Origin: Larix kaempferi
Lineage: Eukaryota; Streptophyta; Pinopsida; Pinales; Pinaceae
NCBI GenBank assembly: GCA_027924585.1
Contig: BSBM01001026.1
Span: 2,302,501-2,366,500 of the forward strand
Reading direction: 5' to 3'
Length of the DNA: 64,000 bases
A program made the translations under genes and the position numbers. This document shows positions 19,740-31,990 of this stretch, in pieces. The number at the start of each line of letters is the position of its first letter. Position 1 is the first letter of the stretch. The notes beneath the pieces were generated by a model that was not told where the DNA came from, made no database searches, and worked only from the letters and a program-made list of their open reading frames with translations.

Positions 19740-21345
19740 ATGGTTATCACCCGTGCAGGAGCAAAAACCATGGAAGAAGCACTTGCAGCCATCCAAGCCA
19801 AACTCCAGGATCTGGATGAAAATTTTCTTGGCCTCCATCTTGAACATTCAGCTATGAACAACAAACGACAGTCCGAGTCTTCATCAGACAATGGGTTCTC
19901 TTCTTCCAGCAATTTTCATGGGCCGAAGCTTGATTTTCCTCGCTTCAATGGTACTGATTCCAACTGGATGGATATACCGAGCAGAACAATATTTCAGTCT
20001 ACATAATATTGTTGATGTCCAGAAAGTTCCACTTGCATCCTTTCATTTGGAACAGGAATCCCTTCAATGGTACCGTTGGTACATCAAAGCTCATCCTGAG
20101 CCAAACTGGACAGATTTTTTCCAACTCCTTTTGCCACGATTTGGTCCTAGTGATTTTGACGACTTCACAGGACCACTCACTAAACTTCACCAAACTGGCA
20201 CAATGAGAGAGTATCAGATGGAATTTGAGAAACTAGCCAATCACACAGAAGGATTGTCTGATGAATTCTACAGGAGTTGTTTTATCAGTGGTCTAAAGGA
20301 TGAAATCTGCTCAGAGGTCAAAATGTTTTGTCCCAACACAATGATGGAAGTCCTAGGGTTGGCTAAGCTGGCCAAGGACAAGATCGCAACTCAACAACGC
20401 TCCAAACCCACCTTTGTTCCCTTTAGAGATATGGGTTCCCAACGACCTCCCATCACGCCTGCTCCTCAACCAACTCCTATCAAGCAATTGTCTGAAACAG
20501 AGATGCAGGCACGTCGAGAAAAAGGGCTTTGTTATAATTATGGTGAGAAATTCACTCGGGGACATAGATGTGTTCAACAAAAGCTCTATCTCTTGGATGT
20601 AGATTCTCCGCCTGCCTCAGAAATTGATGAAGAAGATCCAGAAACAATGGATGCTCAGGTCCACATTCCGAACCCGCCTATTGACCCTCCGTCTCAGGAT
20701 GACCAGCCAGAGATATCTCTCCATGCTTTAGCTAGAATCACCACCCCCCAAACAATGCGGGTTAGGGGTTACTTCAAGAATCTTCCTCTTACAATACTCA
20801 TTGATTCTGGTAGCACTCATAATTTCATTGACCCTCGGATCGCCAAACAAGATGATTGTTTTATCCATCCTTGCTCCAACTTTGAAGTCATGGTTGCCAA
20901 TGGGGGCACCTTACCTTGCAAAGGGAAGTGTCGAAATGTGTGTATCTCTATGGGAGATTATACCTTGCGCTCTGACATGTTTTCCTTGACCTTAGGCGGA
21001 TGTGATGTGGTTTTGGGCATTCAATGGTTACGCACACTTGGCCCCATCTTATGGTTTTTTGTTGAACTTTGGATGCAGTTTTCATTCAATGGGGCACAAC
21101 ACAAATTTATGGGCTTACAACCAGGGTCTCTCTGCATCATCAGTTCACATCGCCTAGAAAAAATACTTAAGAAGAATTCACATGGTGTCAATGCTCAGCT
21201 CCATTCCATTCAGATGCACCCATCAACAGTCTCCACTACTTCCTTGGATAGATATGTAGGTGTCTTTGCTGAACCAATGAGCTTGTTGCCTTCAAGAGAC
21301 CTTTCCGGTAAGAATTTAGCCGCATCTACCTCTCAACAGGAAATG
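19740..21345 (+). pseudogene. E3 gag-protease (one frameshift)
   Basis: The ATG at 19740 opens MVITRAGAKTMEEALAAIQ. A single-base shift near 19965 moves the frame to the one that stays open from 19891 to 21423 (510 codons). Capsid motifs are FHLEQESLQWYRWYIKAHPE and GLSDEFYRSCFISGLKDEI. The zinc knuckle is CYNYGEKFTRGHRC, with the second Cys changed to Tyr. The protease active site ILIDSGSTHNFIDPRIAKQ lies near 20800-20855 and QWLRTLGPILW follows. The protease would cut the polyprotein. At about 21300 the frame jumps from the start of the RT region (LLPSRD) into RNase H, marking the RT deletion. Confidence 0.88.
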
Positions 21346-22270
21346 ATGACTATTTTGCATACAGTACAGAAGTGGAAGTCATCCCTATTGGGGAATTATT
21401 TCTGCATCAAGACTGATCTCTAGAGTCTGGAAACTTTCCTGGAACAACGGGTCTCCTCCCCAACACACCTGAAATGGGTTATCCAACTCATGGGTTATGA
21501 CTATGCGACCACTTACCAGATGGGTAAGGACAATATGGTGGAAGATGCTCCTCCTCGCACATTTGCTGACCCAGTTTCTCTTACAACTATTTCTCTGCTT
21601 GTTCCAAATTGGTTGCAATCTGTTCAATGGGGCTATCTCTTCTATGAACTCTATGCTTCTTCATTAGTAGGGCACTCTGGGTTCCTCAAAACGTATGACC
21701 AGGAATAATGTAACTTCTTTTGCCAGGGACTCAAAAGGACAATTCAATGGATGGTGGTTGACTGTGATACTTTCCAGGTCAACAAGGGTGAAACGAACCT
21801 CCTTTCAGGACTGCTCGAACCCTTGCCCATCCCTCCACATATTTGGACAACTATTTCTATGGATTTCCTAGAAGCACTCCAGTGGTATAGTACCACATCT
21901 CAAAGGACACCATATGAAGTAGTCTCTGGACAGGCACCACCAGTTCTTCTTCCATACACCTTTAGCAGCTCCCCAATTCAGGCAATTGACTCAATTCTTC
22001 GAAACCGTGATCAGCTTCTTCTCATTCTGCAGGACAATTTTCACATGGCAAGAATTCGACTGAAACAACAAGCTGATCAACACTGTTCTGAGTGAACTTT
22101 TCACATCGCTGATATGTTTCTTCTTCGTCTACAGCCTTCCATGCAATCCTCCCTGAAACTCCAAAGGCGCTAGTGGCTCGGAATGCAACCTGAGGATGCT
22201 ACAGGGGACCCACTCCTTCAGATTCTGCATCAATTTCCACATTTAATGCTTTGAGGACAAAGATTTTTCT
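21346..22270 (+). pseudogene. E3 RNase H and integrase fragments
   Basis: The codons for MMTILHTVQKWKSSLLGNYF and LKWVIQLMGYDYATTYQMGK belong to the end of RNase H. After stops at 21421 and near 21707 come integrase zinc-binding pieces (SLVGHSGFLKTY, VDCDTFQVNKGE) and the first strand of the core (ISMDFLEAL). The sequence then jumps to TSQRTPYEVVSGQAPPVLLP, which lies far downstream in an intact integrase. So RT, most of the core and the chromodomain are deleted. The 22100-22270 part is 3' non-coding. Confidence 0.8.
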
Positions 22271-22283
22271 AAGGGAGAGGGGA

Positions 22284-22717
22284 TGTTAGGAACCCATGTC
22301 TTTACTTTGTTAGTATATTGTTGTTGGATGCATATGCTTTGTAAGTCATCCCGTAGTATTTGTTGATTCATAGTTTATATTATCCCATAGTATTGACCCA
22401 TAGTATTGGACACATGTGCTTTGTAAGTCGTCCCACAGTATTATATGTCCCATGGTTTTGACTCATAGTATTAGCGCCTAGACTTAGCACATGGTTTGTA
22501 TTGACACATAGTATTAACCCATGGTATTGGCGCCTAGACTTAGTATATAAGTGTGTGTTGAGGCCTATGAAGGAAGCATGAAGTTAATTGTATTGAGCTT
22601 GCTCAAAGGAGGTTTCCCCCTCGAAGTGGCTCGTGATCAATATAAAAGTGATTCTAAGTTCTATTATTTCTGATATCTCATGTATTTGCATTAATAAATT
22701 ATTGCAGGTTCTTCACA
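22284..22717 (+). mobile_element. E3 right LTR (434 bp)
   Basis: It starts TGTTAGGAACCC after the polypurine run AAGGGAGAGGGGA and ends CTTCACA. It has the same length as 18298-18731 and the same TATATAAG box at 22544-22551. By eye only scattered substitutions separate the two. Confidence 0.92.
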
Positions 22718-22768
22718 TCTGGTATCAGAGCACTTTCTTGGGCTCGCTGGGTGAAATTTCTGCCAAAT
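22718..22768 (+). mobile_element. Second PBS and leader start after the E3 right LTR
   Basis: TGGTATCAGAGCA (22720-22732) and the next 35 bp repeat the sequence after the left LTR of E3, then diverge at about 22768 where E4 sequence begins. A terminal 3' LTR should not be followed by PBS and leader. The arrangement LTR-internal-LTR-leader points to recombination between LTRs of two copies, then truncation. Confidence 0.85.
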
Positions 22769-24198
22769 CTTTTGCTAGGATTGTGTGCGAAGTGAAAGGA
22801 GGATATGTTGTGGCAGCTGACAAAACCGGAGATCCAAGAATGGTTTGATCAGAAGTTGCAGGAATTTGCTGAATAAGAAATCTGGAACGCTCAACTGACA
22901 GTAAGTCAGTGGGTAGATAGATATATTCACGACGGTCTGCATGAATGGTTCTTCTGTGAGTTCCCAGTGCTGTTGTTCGAAAGGTTTTCGAAGTTGACCT
23001 TTCAGAAGAGGAGCTTCCAAGGTGGCGAACCAACAACTTGGACCCCCGAGTAGATTCAGGAGCTATAGGAAGTTGATAATAAAGCGTCATGGGCTACGAA
23101 GTGTGGTTTGATAGCATCCTAGAGGGCTATATCACAAATTTTTTGGTTGATACTCAGAAATCCTATAGTGAAGCCGATAGATATTTTTTCCACGAACCCC
23201 GGGGCAGGTTTCTGCCATCGCTTCAACTGTCAATTAAAATGCTTATTTACGAAAAGGGTATATTGAATATGCATTGTGATCAGTAGACAGCGTGGTGGGC
23301 GGAGGTCGTGGGTACCGCGGCAGTTGGGGGGCGGTACATGGAATGATAAGGGGTAGATGGGTGCAGGTCATTATGATACTGTGAGTAAATCCAAGGAAGA
23401 AAGTGGTCTTACGAGGGGAGGAGTGAGGTTCCAACATGAAAAGAGGCAGAGGACGGGAGAAGGTCCTGTTGTGGTTGAACTGCAAGGCCGTGAAGGAAGA
23501 CCACACAGGACGAAGCGACCTCATGGTCCTGACAAGGACAACTAGACTATGCCCAGGATAGAGGCAGCACCAAACCCCAACACCAATGTACCCACACCTC
23601 CGCTCACTATCTCTTAGATAGCAAGAAATACCACTTCGACACCGCCAAGTTCATCAATACCGCAGAAGTTAATCGGTGGTAGTACAGTGAAAGGAGGAAG
23701 GAAGCCCAGAATGGTGGGCGATGATGCTAAGTTACCATTGTTCCACGGGAGTGGGACGGACAACCTAGAATAGTATTGGTTTTTGTGTGAAGTAGTCTCG
23801 ACCATAAAACAAATCACTGATTATGCTGCTAAGAAAGTACTGTTAGCAACAACCCTGCGAGGTCGTGCATTAGACTGGTTTATGAAGTTTGTTCTAGTTC
23901 CTACAGGAGCCCCAAAAAAGTCACTAGATGACATTCGGGATGGGCTGATTGCAGAATTCAGAAAGCCCAAGTCTGAGGCTCAATATATTATGAAATTGAA
24001 AGAAATTAAGTAGTATCCCAATGAGACAGTGTGGGATTTTGACTAGCGATTCAAGACTCTTATGGAAAGGGTTAGTTTCGATATGAGCATTGTCCAACAT
24101 AAAGAGTGGTTCATTGCGGCACTACTACCACATATTCGGCTACCATTGATGCAACAAAACATTTCAATGCCCAGTGAAGCTCTGGAAATTGCAATGCG
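22769..24198 (+). pseudogene. E4 gag pseudogene (second gypsy family)
   Basis: Upstream codons (22780-23090) read ADKTGDPRMV and VDLSEEELPRW but contain many stops. From about 23550 the capsid is clear: DDAKLPLFHGSGTDNLE, AAKKVLLATTLRGRALDWF, FRKPKSEAQYIMKLKEIK, RFKTLMERVSFDM, PSEALEIAMR. At least three internal stops are TAG where homologues usually have Gln. The coding stops at the E5 insertion (24199). No zinc knuckle is visible. The family is the one whose pol appears at 30549-34500. Confidence 0.75.
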
Positions 24199-26092
24199 TG
24201 TTAGTGCTAGAATTTGTTCCTATACTACTAAGGTACAAGCCAGCACAATCTTCACAATCTCAAGATAAATATGAAATAGTTTTTTCTATTGGTTTAGAGT
24301 TTGTGATTTGAACGTTTCAATCTCAAGAAGAACAAGAGAAAACAAACTAAAACAATTTACTGAATCATATACTTCATTGAAAACTGAATTCATAAATATA
24401 AATCAAATAAATATAAACCATCACATCATAATCACTCATATTGGTTTTCATCTACAATACATGAGCATTCGCTGGTTTAAAAGACATTAAAACAGAAATG
24501 AAATCATGCACCGAATGATCAAACTGATAAGGAATAAAAACTCAATCAAATAGTATAAAATGGCTTATATAATATGTGTATTAATTCTTAGTTCTCATGA
24601 CTTCCATGCTAGTTTTGCTAGCTTCATATCACTGTAAAATAGCTTCTTGAAATCAACAATCCAACCCCTGCTACCTCCTCATTTGCTTCTTTTTAACCAT
24701 TTACAAAAAGATTAGTTTGTTAACTACCTTCTAGGTCTAATTTTGGAATCAGTTACATCCATTAGTTACACTCTAACCTAAATCTTTAAAGGAAAATTAC
24801 CTAAAACTAACAAAATCGGATTTTGGGGAATTAGGCGAATTTCTGGAAAATTGGGTCTCAAAGATGCCACCATATCTCTCGGTCCTTGACACCTCTTAGA
24901 AAACTGAGAGAGGTTCTTTTAAATGAGTCCATGATGAACAAAAACCTCTCTTTGTATTTTAAAATCCCTCTCCATCTGATCAACAGACGGGCCGAAATTT
25001 ATGACTAAAACAGTAAAATATTAAACATTTTTAACCTTGAAAAACAGGCCACAAAGATGAATTTGAATCTCTCAAATCATGACAGTTGTTGAAACTCTGG
25101 AAGAGGTTTTTGTGAATGATTCCGTGATGGACAAAAACCTCTTTTGTATTTCTTAAATTTGCTTCCATCTACTCGTAATCTGTGCTTAATTGTGATGACT
25201 AAAACAGGGAAAAACATGGCAGTTTTAGTTCTTCATGCTACACCTCTTTTGCTGAGTCTTTAAGCTTGCTCTGTGATGGAGGATTCTCAAAAATATCCTG
25301 TATCAAGACTCATGTCTTATCTTTTTCACTTCCCTTCTCTTTATATTTATTCTTATCTGTGCGCTCATCTCTTTCAACCAAAAACCCAGACCAAAATATG
25401 AAGTGTTCCCAGGTCTTCTATTTTTTCTGCAATTCTGTTTGAATGAGCAGCTTTATAAGCCCATGATGAAATACTGACTGTCTTGAAATTTCAGGACGTG
25501 CTTTAACCTTATTGGACATCTTTAGAATTCTCTTGTATATGAAAAATGGAAGGCTTATCTTACAGTTCATCTTAAGATGCATTAAAAATATGATATGATA
25601 CATGAAGACCATTGAATATCTGCCCTCGCATGTAATATAAGTCTGAATGATGCCGAGAACATGACTCCATTCAGGTCAAAAATTTGTTATGTGAACACCA
25701 TTACCCCAATTTAAATTTTCATTACCTGGCAGCAGGAAAGGGTTGGGATCAAACTCGAATGGGCTCTTTTTGAACCATAGCTCTCCCTCCATAGCGATAC
25801 CTGTAGCCTCGTAAATCAGGGTTTCTGTGAGCTGAAAACTTAGGGTTTTGAATTTAATCACATCATTGTTAAGTTTCTATGCAAAATAGATTGAAACCTC
25901 CTCATTAAAACCCGTGATCCTTTCAAAGAGACTGAACCATATAGTTGCCCTAAACACATATGCACATAGCGGAAATTTATCAACCCATTGCGTATCCATC
26001 GGCTCTAATCTATTTGTCTTACCACTCTTTCCTATTTTCAACTGCACTCTGTTAATTAAACCTATGAATGACAAATGTTTAAAATTTCAACA
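24199..26092 (-). mobile_element. E5 3' LTR (about 1.89 kb)
   Basis: On the minus strand it starts TGTTGAAATTTTAAAC and ends CACTAACA. It matches 28502-30370 throughout; one difference is a short duplicated ATAAATATAAATC-like run near 24400. Short ORFs inside it (for example the ISRRTRENKLKQF stretch) occur in both copies and I do not regard them as genes. Confidence 0.9.
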
Positions 26093-27099
26093 GTGAACCA
26101 TGTTTAGGAAACAAGTGTCTCAGCTCGGCGATCACCAAATTAAATCATGACCTCAAATCCTGATTTCTTCTAATGATGGAAACGTTATAGAAATCATAAC
26201 TGTCAGAATTCTTTGACAGGTGTTTTAACATATCAAATAATCATAACACAGCCTCCAGTCATCATAATTCGAATGGACCATTACTAAATATGAAAAACCA
26301 TGTTTTTCCATCATATTTGATTCTTGTAGCGCATTAGGGTCTATTTGTCAGTTTGCGCTACCAGAATCCTCCAACATAGCACATTTGATAAATACACTTA
26401 GCACAAAGGCTAAACTTTGATTAGAAGCTTTATAATGAAGCTAAAATAGGTATAATTGAAAACTTTGATAAAAATGCCATGCTACATAAGCCATTTAAAG
26501 GTTTTGAACTAAAGAAAATGAAAACAATCAAAAATTAAATAAAAATTAAAAACAAAATAATCAAAATCAAGGATTAATAAAAGAAAATAAATTTCAAACA
26601 AACCTAAGGGAAACACATAAAAATGAGAACAATCTTAGCATTAACATCTTGCTCCTGCTGTGGGATGAAAGCCTCCTTGTGAGGTTTCAAGAACTCATAG
26701 ACCTTGTGCCTTATCCATTGGGCAATGGAGTCATTTGTATATGGTTGCCAACCTGTTCCAAAACTAACAAGCATTCTCATAATTTTTAAATTGATAAGCT
26801 TATTGTATGATCTTATAACAAGATTCAACTAAAAAACACTTTTCCTTCCTCAAATTCTGATCCTGGCTATCAAAAACTATGTGACTGCTGCTAAGAAATT
26901 ATATCTGTGTTGTAATAGAAATCCGCTCATCAAATTGCAAATCCATATGCCTAGTAGATTGAAGAACAACCATATTTTCTAAAAAGAGACTGCAAACTGA
27001 AAACTAATCCATGCTTACACTATACAAACTGAAACCAATGCTCGAAAAGGAGCTTATTTATTTACAACTTCTACTTTTAACTAGCTGAGATTATTTTGA
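26093..27099 (-). other. E5 internal region downstream of the ORF
   Basis: AT-rich with long A runs near 26500-26600. One minus-strand stretch (26828-26604) includes LVSFGTGWQPYTNDSIAQW and could be a further exon or fragment of the E5 protein, but no splice sites are clear. Nothing else is recognised. Confidence 0.4.
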
Positions 27100-28336
27100 T
27101 CATGCAAAGGAAAATTTCCAATGAAGCCAAGAAAGTAATTGACTAACAATTTGAACCTCCATTCCAACTTTATGCAAATCCTCAAACAGATAAATTACAG
27201 TATGTGAATCATAATGTTTGAAATCATACTTACAATCAAAAAATATGACTTTAAAAATGGCAATAGCTGAGACTTCATGACTGCAAAACATCTTCATGTA
27301 AGTGGCAACTGGATCTTGAAACTCAAACAAAACTTGTTGTTGCTCAACCATTGATAGTGAAACATGCACCATCAAATGCTCATCTAATCCTTTCCATTTT
27401 CCTTTGCTATATCCCTATGACTTGGATTCATTACTATGATGTGCTGACCCATTACAGCTGACAATTTCTGAGAGAAAAGAAAATATATGTTCTTGATCTT
27501 CTACATCAGTGTCTCCATAATGGTAAAATGACTGATGAGTCTTAAAAGATACATCATCAAAAAATTGTTGATTACTCTCTCCAAAAATGATATTTTTAAA
27601 AGATGTATCAGAAATAAGAGGATCCTCACAAGTATTTTGAAGAACAGACTCATGATTATTATTTACCATAGCATGAACGCATTGTTGATCATCTTTTTGT
27701 TGAAAAGTAGAACTAGATGTAATTCCATTAGTCAATGAACCTTTATAAAATTTAAATAATTCCTTGTCATCACTATATTGGTGAAATATTGGAGTATCGG
27801 GATAAAATCCTAATGGCAAAGATGAAGTTTTCTGCAAAGAATAATCAGCAATATGATTTCGAAACAGATTTGAAATAATATATCCCTCTTCTTTTTCATT
27901 ATCATCCTTTTCATCATAGATAGGATCGTCTCCAATAGTATTTGGGACAACAACTACATCATGACCAGCTCTGCTAGAATCATGTGAGTCAATGACAAAT
28001 GAATTTATAGTTTTGTCATCATAGAAAATTTCTTCATGATGTTCATCATGTAAATATTCAAAAGAATTGCTTTGAGTGGAAGAAATCTGGGACTTTTTTC
28101 TGAACTAACAATCTTTCATATTCTAACTCAAATACTTTTAGAAGCTTCTTCATAAAAATAAACTTATCCTCTTCACTAGAGATGTTATAAGAATCTAAAT
28201 AGGAAGATAAATCTTCATTCCATTTATCATCATCAGAATAAATCCATTCTTTGAGGTTATTAAGAAAAGTAGGGTCTGCCACAAAATCTGCTACCTCGAT
28301 TGAAGAAGTAACTGGATTAACAGCTGAACTCATCAT
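27100..28336 (-). pseudogene. E5 cryptic ORF, acidic protein of unknown family (one frameshift, one stop)
   Basis: The ATG at 28336 lies about 140 bp after the PBS. The first frame runs 93 codons (MMSSAVNPVTSSIEVADF, then LKEWIYSDDDKWNEDLSSYL and EDKFIFMKKLLKVFELEYER). A one-base shift in an A-run near 28096 moves it to a frame open to a TAG at 27417-27415. The same frame then continues to 27100 (VEQQQVLFEFQDPVATYMKM). About 412 codons are involved. The protein is rich in Asp, Glu, Ser and His, with no membrane segment, zinc knuckle, protease or RT motif. I do not recognise it. Position just after PBS is where gag normally sits, so it may be a diverged or unrelated element protein. Only two lesions in about 1.2 kb suggest it was coding until recently. 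Confidence 0.6.
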
Positions 28337-28478
28337 TATGTACTCAGTGGAGTCGCCACAGCTCCTTCCCCTGCGGAGTCACCTGGTGAAAAATTGTAGT
28401 CTGAAAGAATTTATGATCCTTTTCACCTCAGAACCATAACAATAAAGATATCCAAGGGAAGATGAAACTTCACTTTCG

Positions 28479-28496
28479 TCCCTGGAAACGGCACCA
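28479..28496 (-). promoter_or_regulatory. E5 primer-binding site
   Basis: The minus-strand sequence TGGTGCCGTTTCCAGGGA follows the LTR end after a short spacer. It resembles the TGGCGCCGTTGCCGGGGA class used by Athila-type and related plant elements. I do not assign the tRNA firmly. It fixes the orientation of E5. Confidence 0.7.
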
Positions 28497-28501
28497 AAGG
28501 A

Positions 28502-30370
28502 TGTTAGTGCCAGAATATGTTGCTAGACTACTAAGGGACAAGCCAGCACAATCTTCACAATCTCAAGATAAATATGCAATAGTTTTTTCTGTTGGTTTAG
28601 AGTTTGTGGTTTGAAGGTTTCAATCTCAAGAAGAACAAGAGAAAACAAACTAAAACAATTTACTGAATCATATACTTCATTGAAAACTGAATTCATAAAT
28701 ATAAACCATCACATCATAATCACTCATACTGGTTTTCATCTACAATACATGAGCATTCGCTGGTTTAAAGACATTAAAACAGAAATGAAATCATGCACTA
28801 AATGATCAAACTGATCAGGAATAAAAACTCAATCAAATAGTATAAAATGGCTTATATAATATGTGTATTAAGTCTCAATGCTCATGACTTACATGATAGT
28901 TTTGCTAGCTTCATATCACTGTAAAATAACTTCTTGAAATCAACAATCCAACCCCTGCTACCTCCTCATTTGCTTCGTTTTAACCATTTACAAAAAGAGT
29001 AGTTTGCTAACTACCTTCTAGGTCTAATTTTGGAATCAGTTACATCCATTAGTTACACTCTAACTTAAATCTTTAAAGACAAATTAACTAAAACTGACAA
29101 AATCGGATTCTAGGGAATTAGGTGAATTTCTGAAAAATTGGGTCTCAAAGATGCCACCATATCTCTCGATCCTTGACACCTGTTAGAAAACTAAGAGAGG
29201 TTCTTATAAATGAGTCCATTATGAATAAAAAACTCTCTTTTTTTTTTAAAATTCCTCTCCATCTGATCAATAGATGGGTCGAATATTTGTGACTAAAACA
29301 ATAAAATATTAAACATTTTTAACCCTGACAAATAGGCCACGAAGATGAATTCGAATCTCTCAAATCATGACATTTGTTGCAAAACTGGAAGAGGTTTTTG
29401 TGAATGATTCCATGATGGAAAAAAACCTCTTTGGGATTTCTGAAATTTGCTTCCATATGGTCGTAATCTGTGCTTAATTGTGATGACTAAAACAAGGAAA
29501 AACATGGCAATTTTAGTTTTGCATGCTGCACCTATTTTGTTGAGTCTTTAAGCTTGCTTTGTGATGGAGGCTTCTCAAAAATATCTTGTATCAAGACTCC
29601 TCCCGTCTTAGCTTTTTAACTTCCCTTATCTTTAGATTTATTCTTATCTGTGCGCTCATCTCTTTCAACCAAAAACCCAGACCAAAATATGAAGTGTTCC
29701 CAGGTCTTCTGTTTTTTCTGCAATTCTGTTTGAATGGGCAGCTTTATAAGCCCATGATGAAATACTGACTGTATTGAAATTTTAGGACATGATTTAACCT
29801 TATTGGACATCTTCAGAATGCTCTTGTACAGGAAAAATGGAAGGCATCTTACAATTCATCTTAAGATGCATTAAAAATATGATATGATACTTGAAGACCA
29901 TTGAATATCTGCCCTCGCATATAATATAAGTCTGAATGATGCCGATCACATGACTCCGTTCCAGTCGAAACTTTGTTATGTGAACACCATCACCCCAATT
30001 TAACTTTTCATTACCTGGCAGCAGGAAAGGGTTGGGATCAAACTCGAATGGGCTCTTTTTGAACCATAGCTCTCCCTCCATAGCGATACCTGTAGCCTCG
30101 GAAGTCAAGGTTTCTGTGAGCTGAAAACTTAGGGTTTTGAATTTAATCACATCATTGTTAAGTTTCTATGCAAAATAGATTGAAACCTCCTCATTAAAGC
30201 TCGTGATCCTTTCAAAGAGACTGAACCATCCAGCTTCCCTAAACACATCTGCACATAGCGGAAATTTATCAACCCATTGCATATCCATCGGATCTAATCT
30301 GTTTGTCTTACCACTCTTTCCCATTTCAACTGCACTCTGTTAGTTAAACCTGTGAATGACAAATGTTTAA
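28502..30370 (-). mobile_element. E5 5' LTR (about 1.87 kb)
   Basis: It pairs with 24199-26092. At its outer end the match fades after ACAAATGTTTAAA, and the expected terminal TTTCAACA is not seen, so a few bases may be lost or mutated. E4 coding resumes within about 10 bp. Confidence 0.88.
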
Positions 30371-31990
30371 ATATGTTGTGTATGACATGCCCCCTACTTT
30401 TGATACTACTTCGAATACTGGCCCGTCGCGGCGGTCCAGCACACTTCAAGCATTTTTGGAACATTGTTTATCCATGGAAATAGATCCCTACGCTCTTGCT
30501 GCGATTGAAGCTTTGTTGCGACGACCGGCCTAGGATCGATAAGAGCTCGTGTTTAATTCCCTACAACGACGGAAGATGGGTAAGGAGATGCGGATGAGTA
30601 TTCAAATTGGTGACTACGATGATGATTCGGTTATTCTGGACCTTGGTTCGGATGTCAACATCTTGACCAAGCAGGATTGGCAAAAGATGGGGAGTCCCCC
30701 ATTGAGTTGGTCTCCTGTACAGCTCCGGTTAGCTAATCACGCTAAGGTGACACCGATTGGGAGAGTTCCACAAATGGTAGTGGACATTGAGGGAATGAAA
30801 ACATATGTCGACTTTGATGTAATAGAAGTAGTCGAGGGAGGAAGCTCCTATCTAGCACTACTGGGGATTGGTTGGGCTAATGATAGTGGAGGACGACGAT
30901 CACATCGGATGGGACCATGCATTTAATATCTCTAAAGATTATATCCATCCGACTGCCAATGGTGAGTTGGGATGGTTCAGTGATAGCTTTGCATCTTCCG
31001 ACTCTAATGATGCGCTAGAATATTGGCAGAACTGCTTGCACGTGGTGTAGATCCATAAGTGTGGGTTGATCACACAGTCATTATGCCATGTTGCAACTGA
31101 AACGATTACGCTACCAATATATGAAGGACTTCCTGTCTTATCTAACTTTCTGACAGAGTTCGAGGAATGAGTTTCCTAACCACAGCGGTTGCTATCATTG
31201 AATGAAGCACTGAAGGCTGCTCCAGCACGCTAGTGGGAAACACACAAAGGATGGATGGTCGACATGCAGAAGATTGATGCTGGTACGCTTCGGTGATACC
31301 GAGGTTTACCACACTGGGAAGTATGATGGTTGGAGTGATCCTAATGGTCACTTAATGGAGTGTCAGCGGTTATGGGTATTACGCCCCAAAGACGAATGGA
31401 TCCATGCTTTTATCCATACGTTGGATGAGATGCCACGATCATGGTATACTGCAGCTAAGTTGCGATGGGAAATTTCTACTTGGCTGGAGCTCACAGTGTG
31501 TTTTACCCATATGTTACGTTTTGTGGATGTCGAACCAGAGGTCAATAATGCATTACAACTCATCTGTGATGTAATTCTGCAGGTTGTCCCGGTGGCGTAT
31601 CCTACGGATCCGCATACACACTATCAGATGCAATCTCTCATGGAATGCTTCAATATCAGTGGTGGTCCAGATGATGGTGATGATCCACGGAATGTGAATA
31701 TCCTGGAATCAGAAGAAAGTCATGATGTGGTACCACCTGTTGCACCCAGCAATCCGATTAGTCAGCCGCTGAAGATCCGCAAGATTAACATTGGGGCAAA
31801 GAACAATCCGAAGTTTGCAAATGTCGGGGATTACTGGGATGATGAGTTGATCAACAAGATCACTGATTTGCTCCATGAGTTTCAGGATGTATTTCCCACC
31901 ATGTTTTCTGACATGAAGGGAATTCTGGGCGAATTAAGGGAGATGAAGATTCCATTAAAACCACGTGCTAAGACGATCCGGCAGTGACCC
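30371..31990 (+). pseudogene. E4 protease and pre-RT region
   Basis: After the E5 edge the codons read MPPTFDTTSNTGPSRRSST and LSMEIDPYALAAIEALLRRP, then TAG and TAA. The protease (30549-30926) has SVILDLGSDVNILTKQDW with D-L-G-S at the active site, then QLRLANHAKVTPIGRV and LALLGIGWA. From 31274 to 31987 a 237-codon stretch includes LDEMPRSWYTAAKLRWEIST and leads into RT through FANVGDYWDDELINKITDLL and EMKIPLKPRAK before a TGA. Between about 30926 and 31274 the frame is broken by several changes. Confidence 0.8.

Larger units (their letters stand above)
18298..22717 (+). mobile_element. E3: internally deleted chromovirus-like gypsy element
   Basis: Two 434-bp LTRs (18298-18731 and 22284-22717) flank a PBS (18734-18746), a leader, gag-protease and short RNase H and integrase fragments, and a polypurine tract at 22271-22283. 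RT and most of the integrase core are deleted. The right LTR is followed by a second PBS and leader start, so it is not a simple 3' terminus, and no target duplication is visible. Same family as E1. Confidence 0.88.
24199..30370 (-). mobile_element. E5: non-autonomous LTR element with 1.9-kb LTRs, inserted in E4
   Basis: Two long direct repeats flank a 2.4-kb internal region without gag, RT or integrase. Orientation is minus: after the right LTR (minus-strand end ...GCACTAACA at 28502) comes TGGTGCCGTTTCCAGGGA, a PBS of the type common in plant gypsy elements. A decayed ORF starts about 145 bp further on. No polypurine tract or target duplication is clear, and the outer end of the right LTR seems to lack a few bases. 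The size fits a LARD-type non-autonomous element. Confidence 0.85.

Noticed and set aside
24308-24490. Small ORF (also at 28611-28805) in both long repeats
   Set aside because: It lies within the E5 LTRs; its presence in both is due to LTR duplication and the frames end differently.
24199-30370. Plus-strand orientation for E5
   Set aside because: No PBS follows the left LTR, whereas a good PBS and an ORF follow the right LTR on the minus strand.
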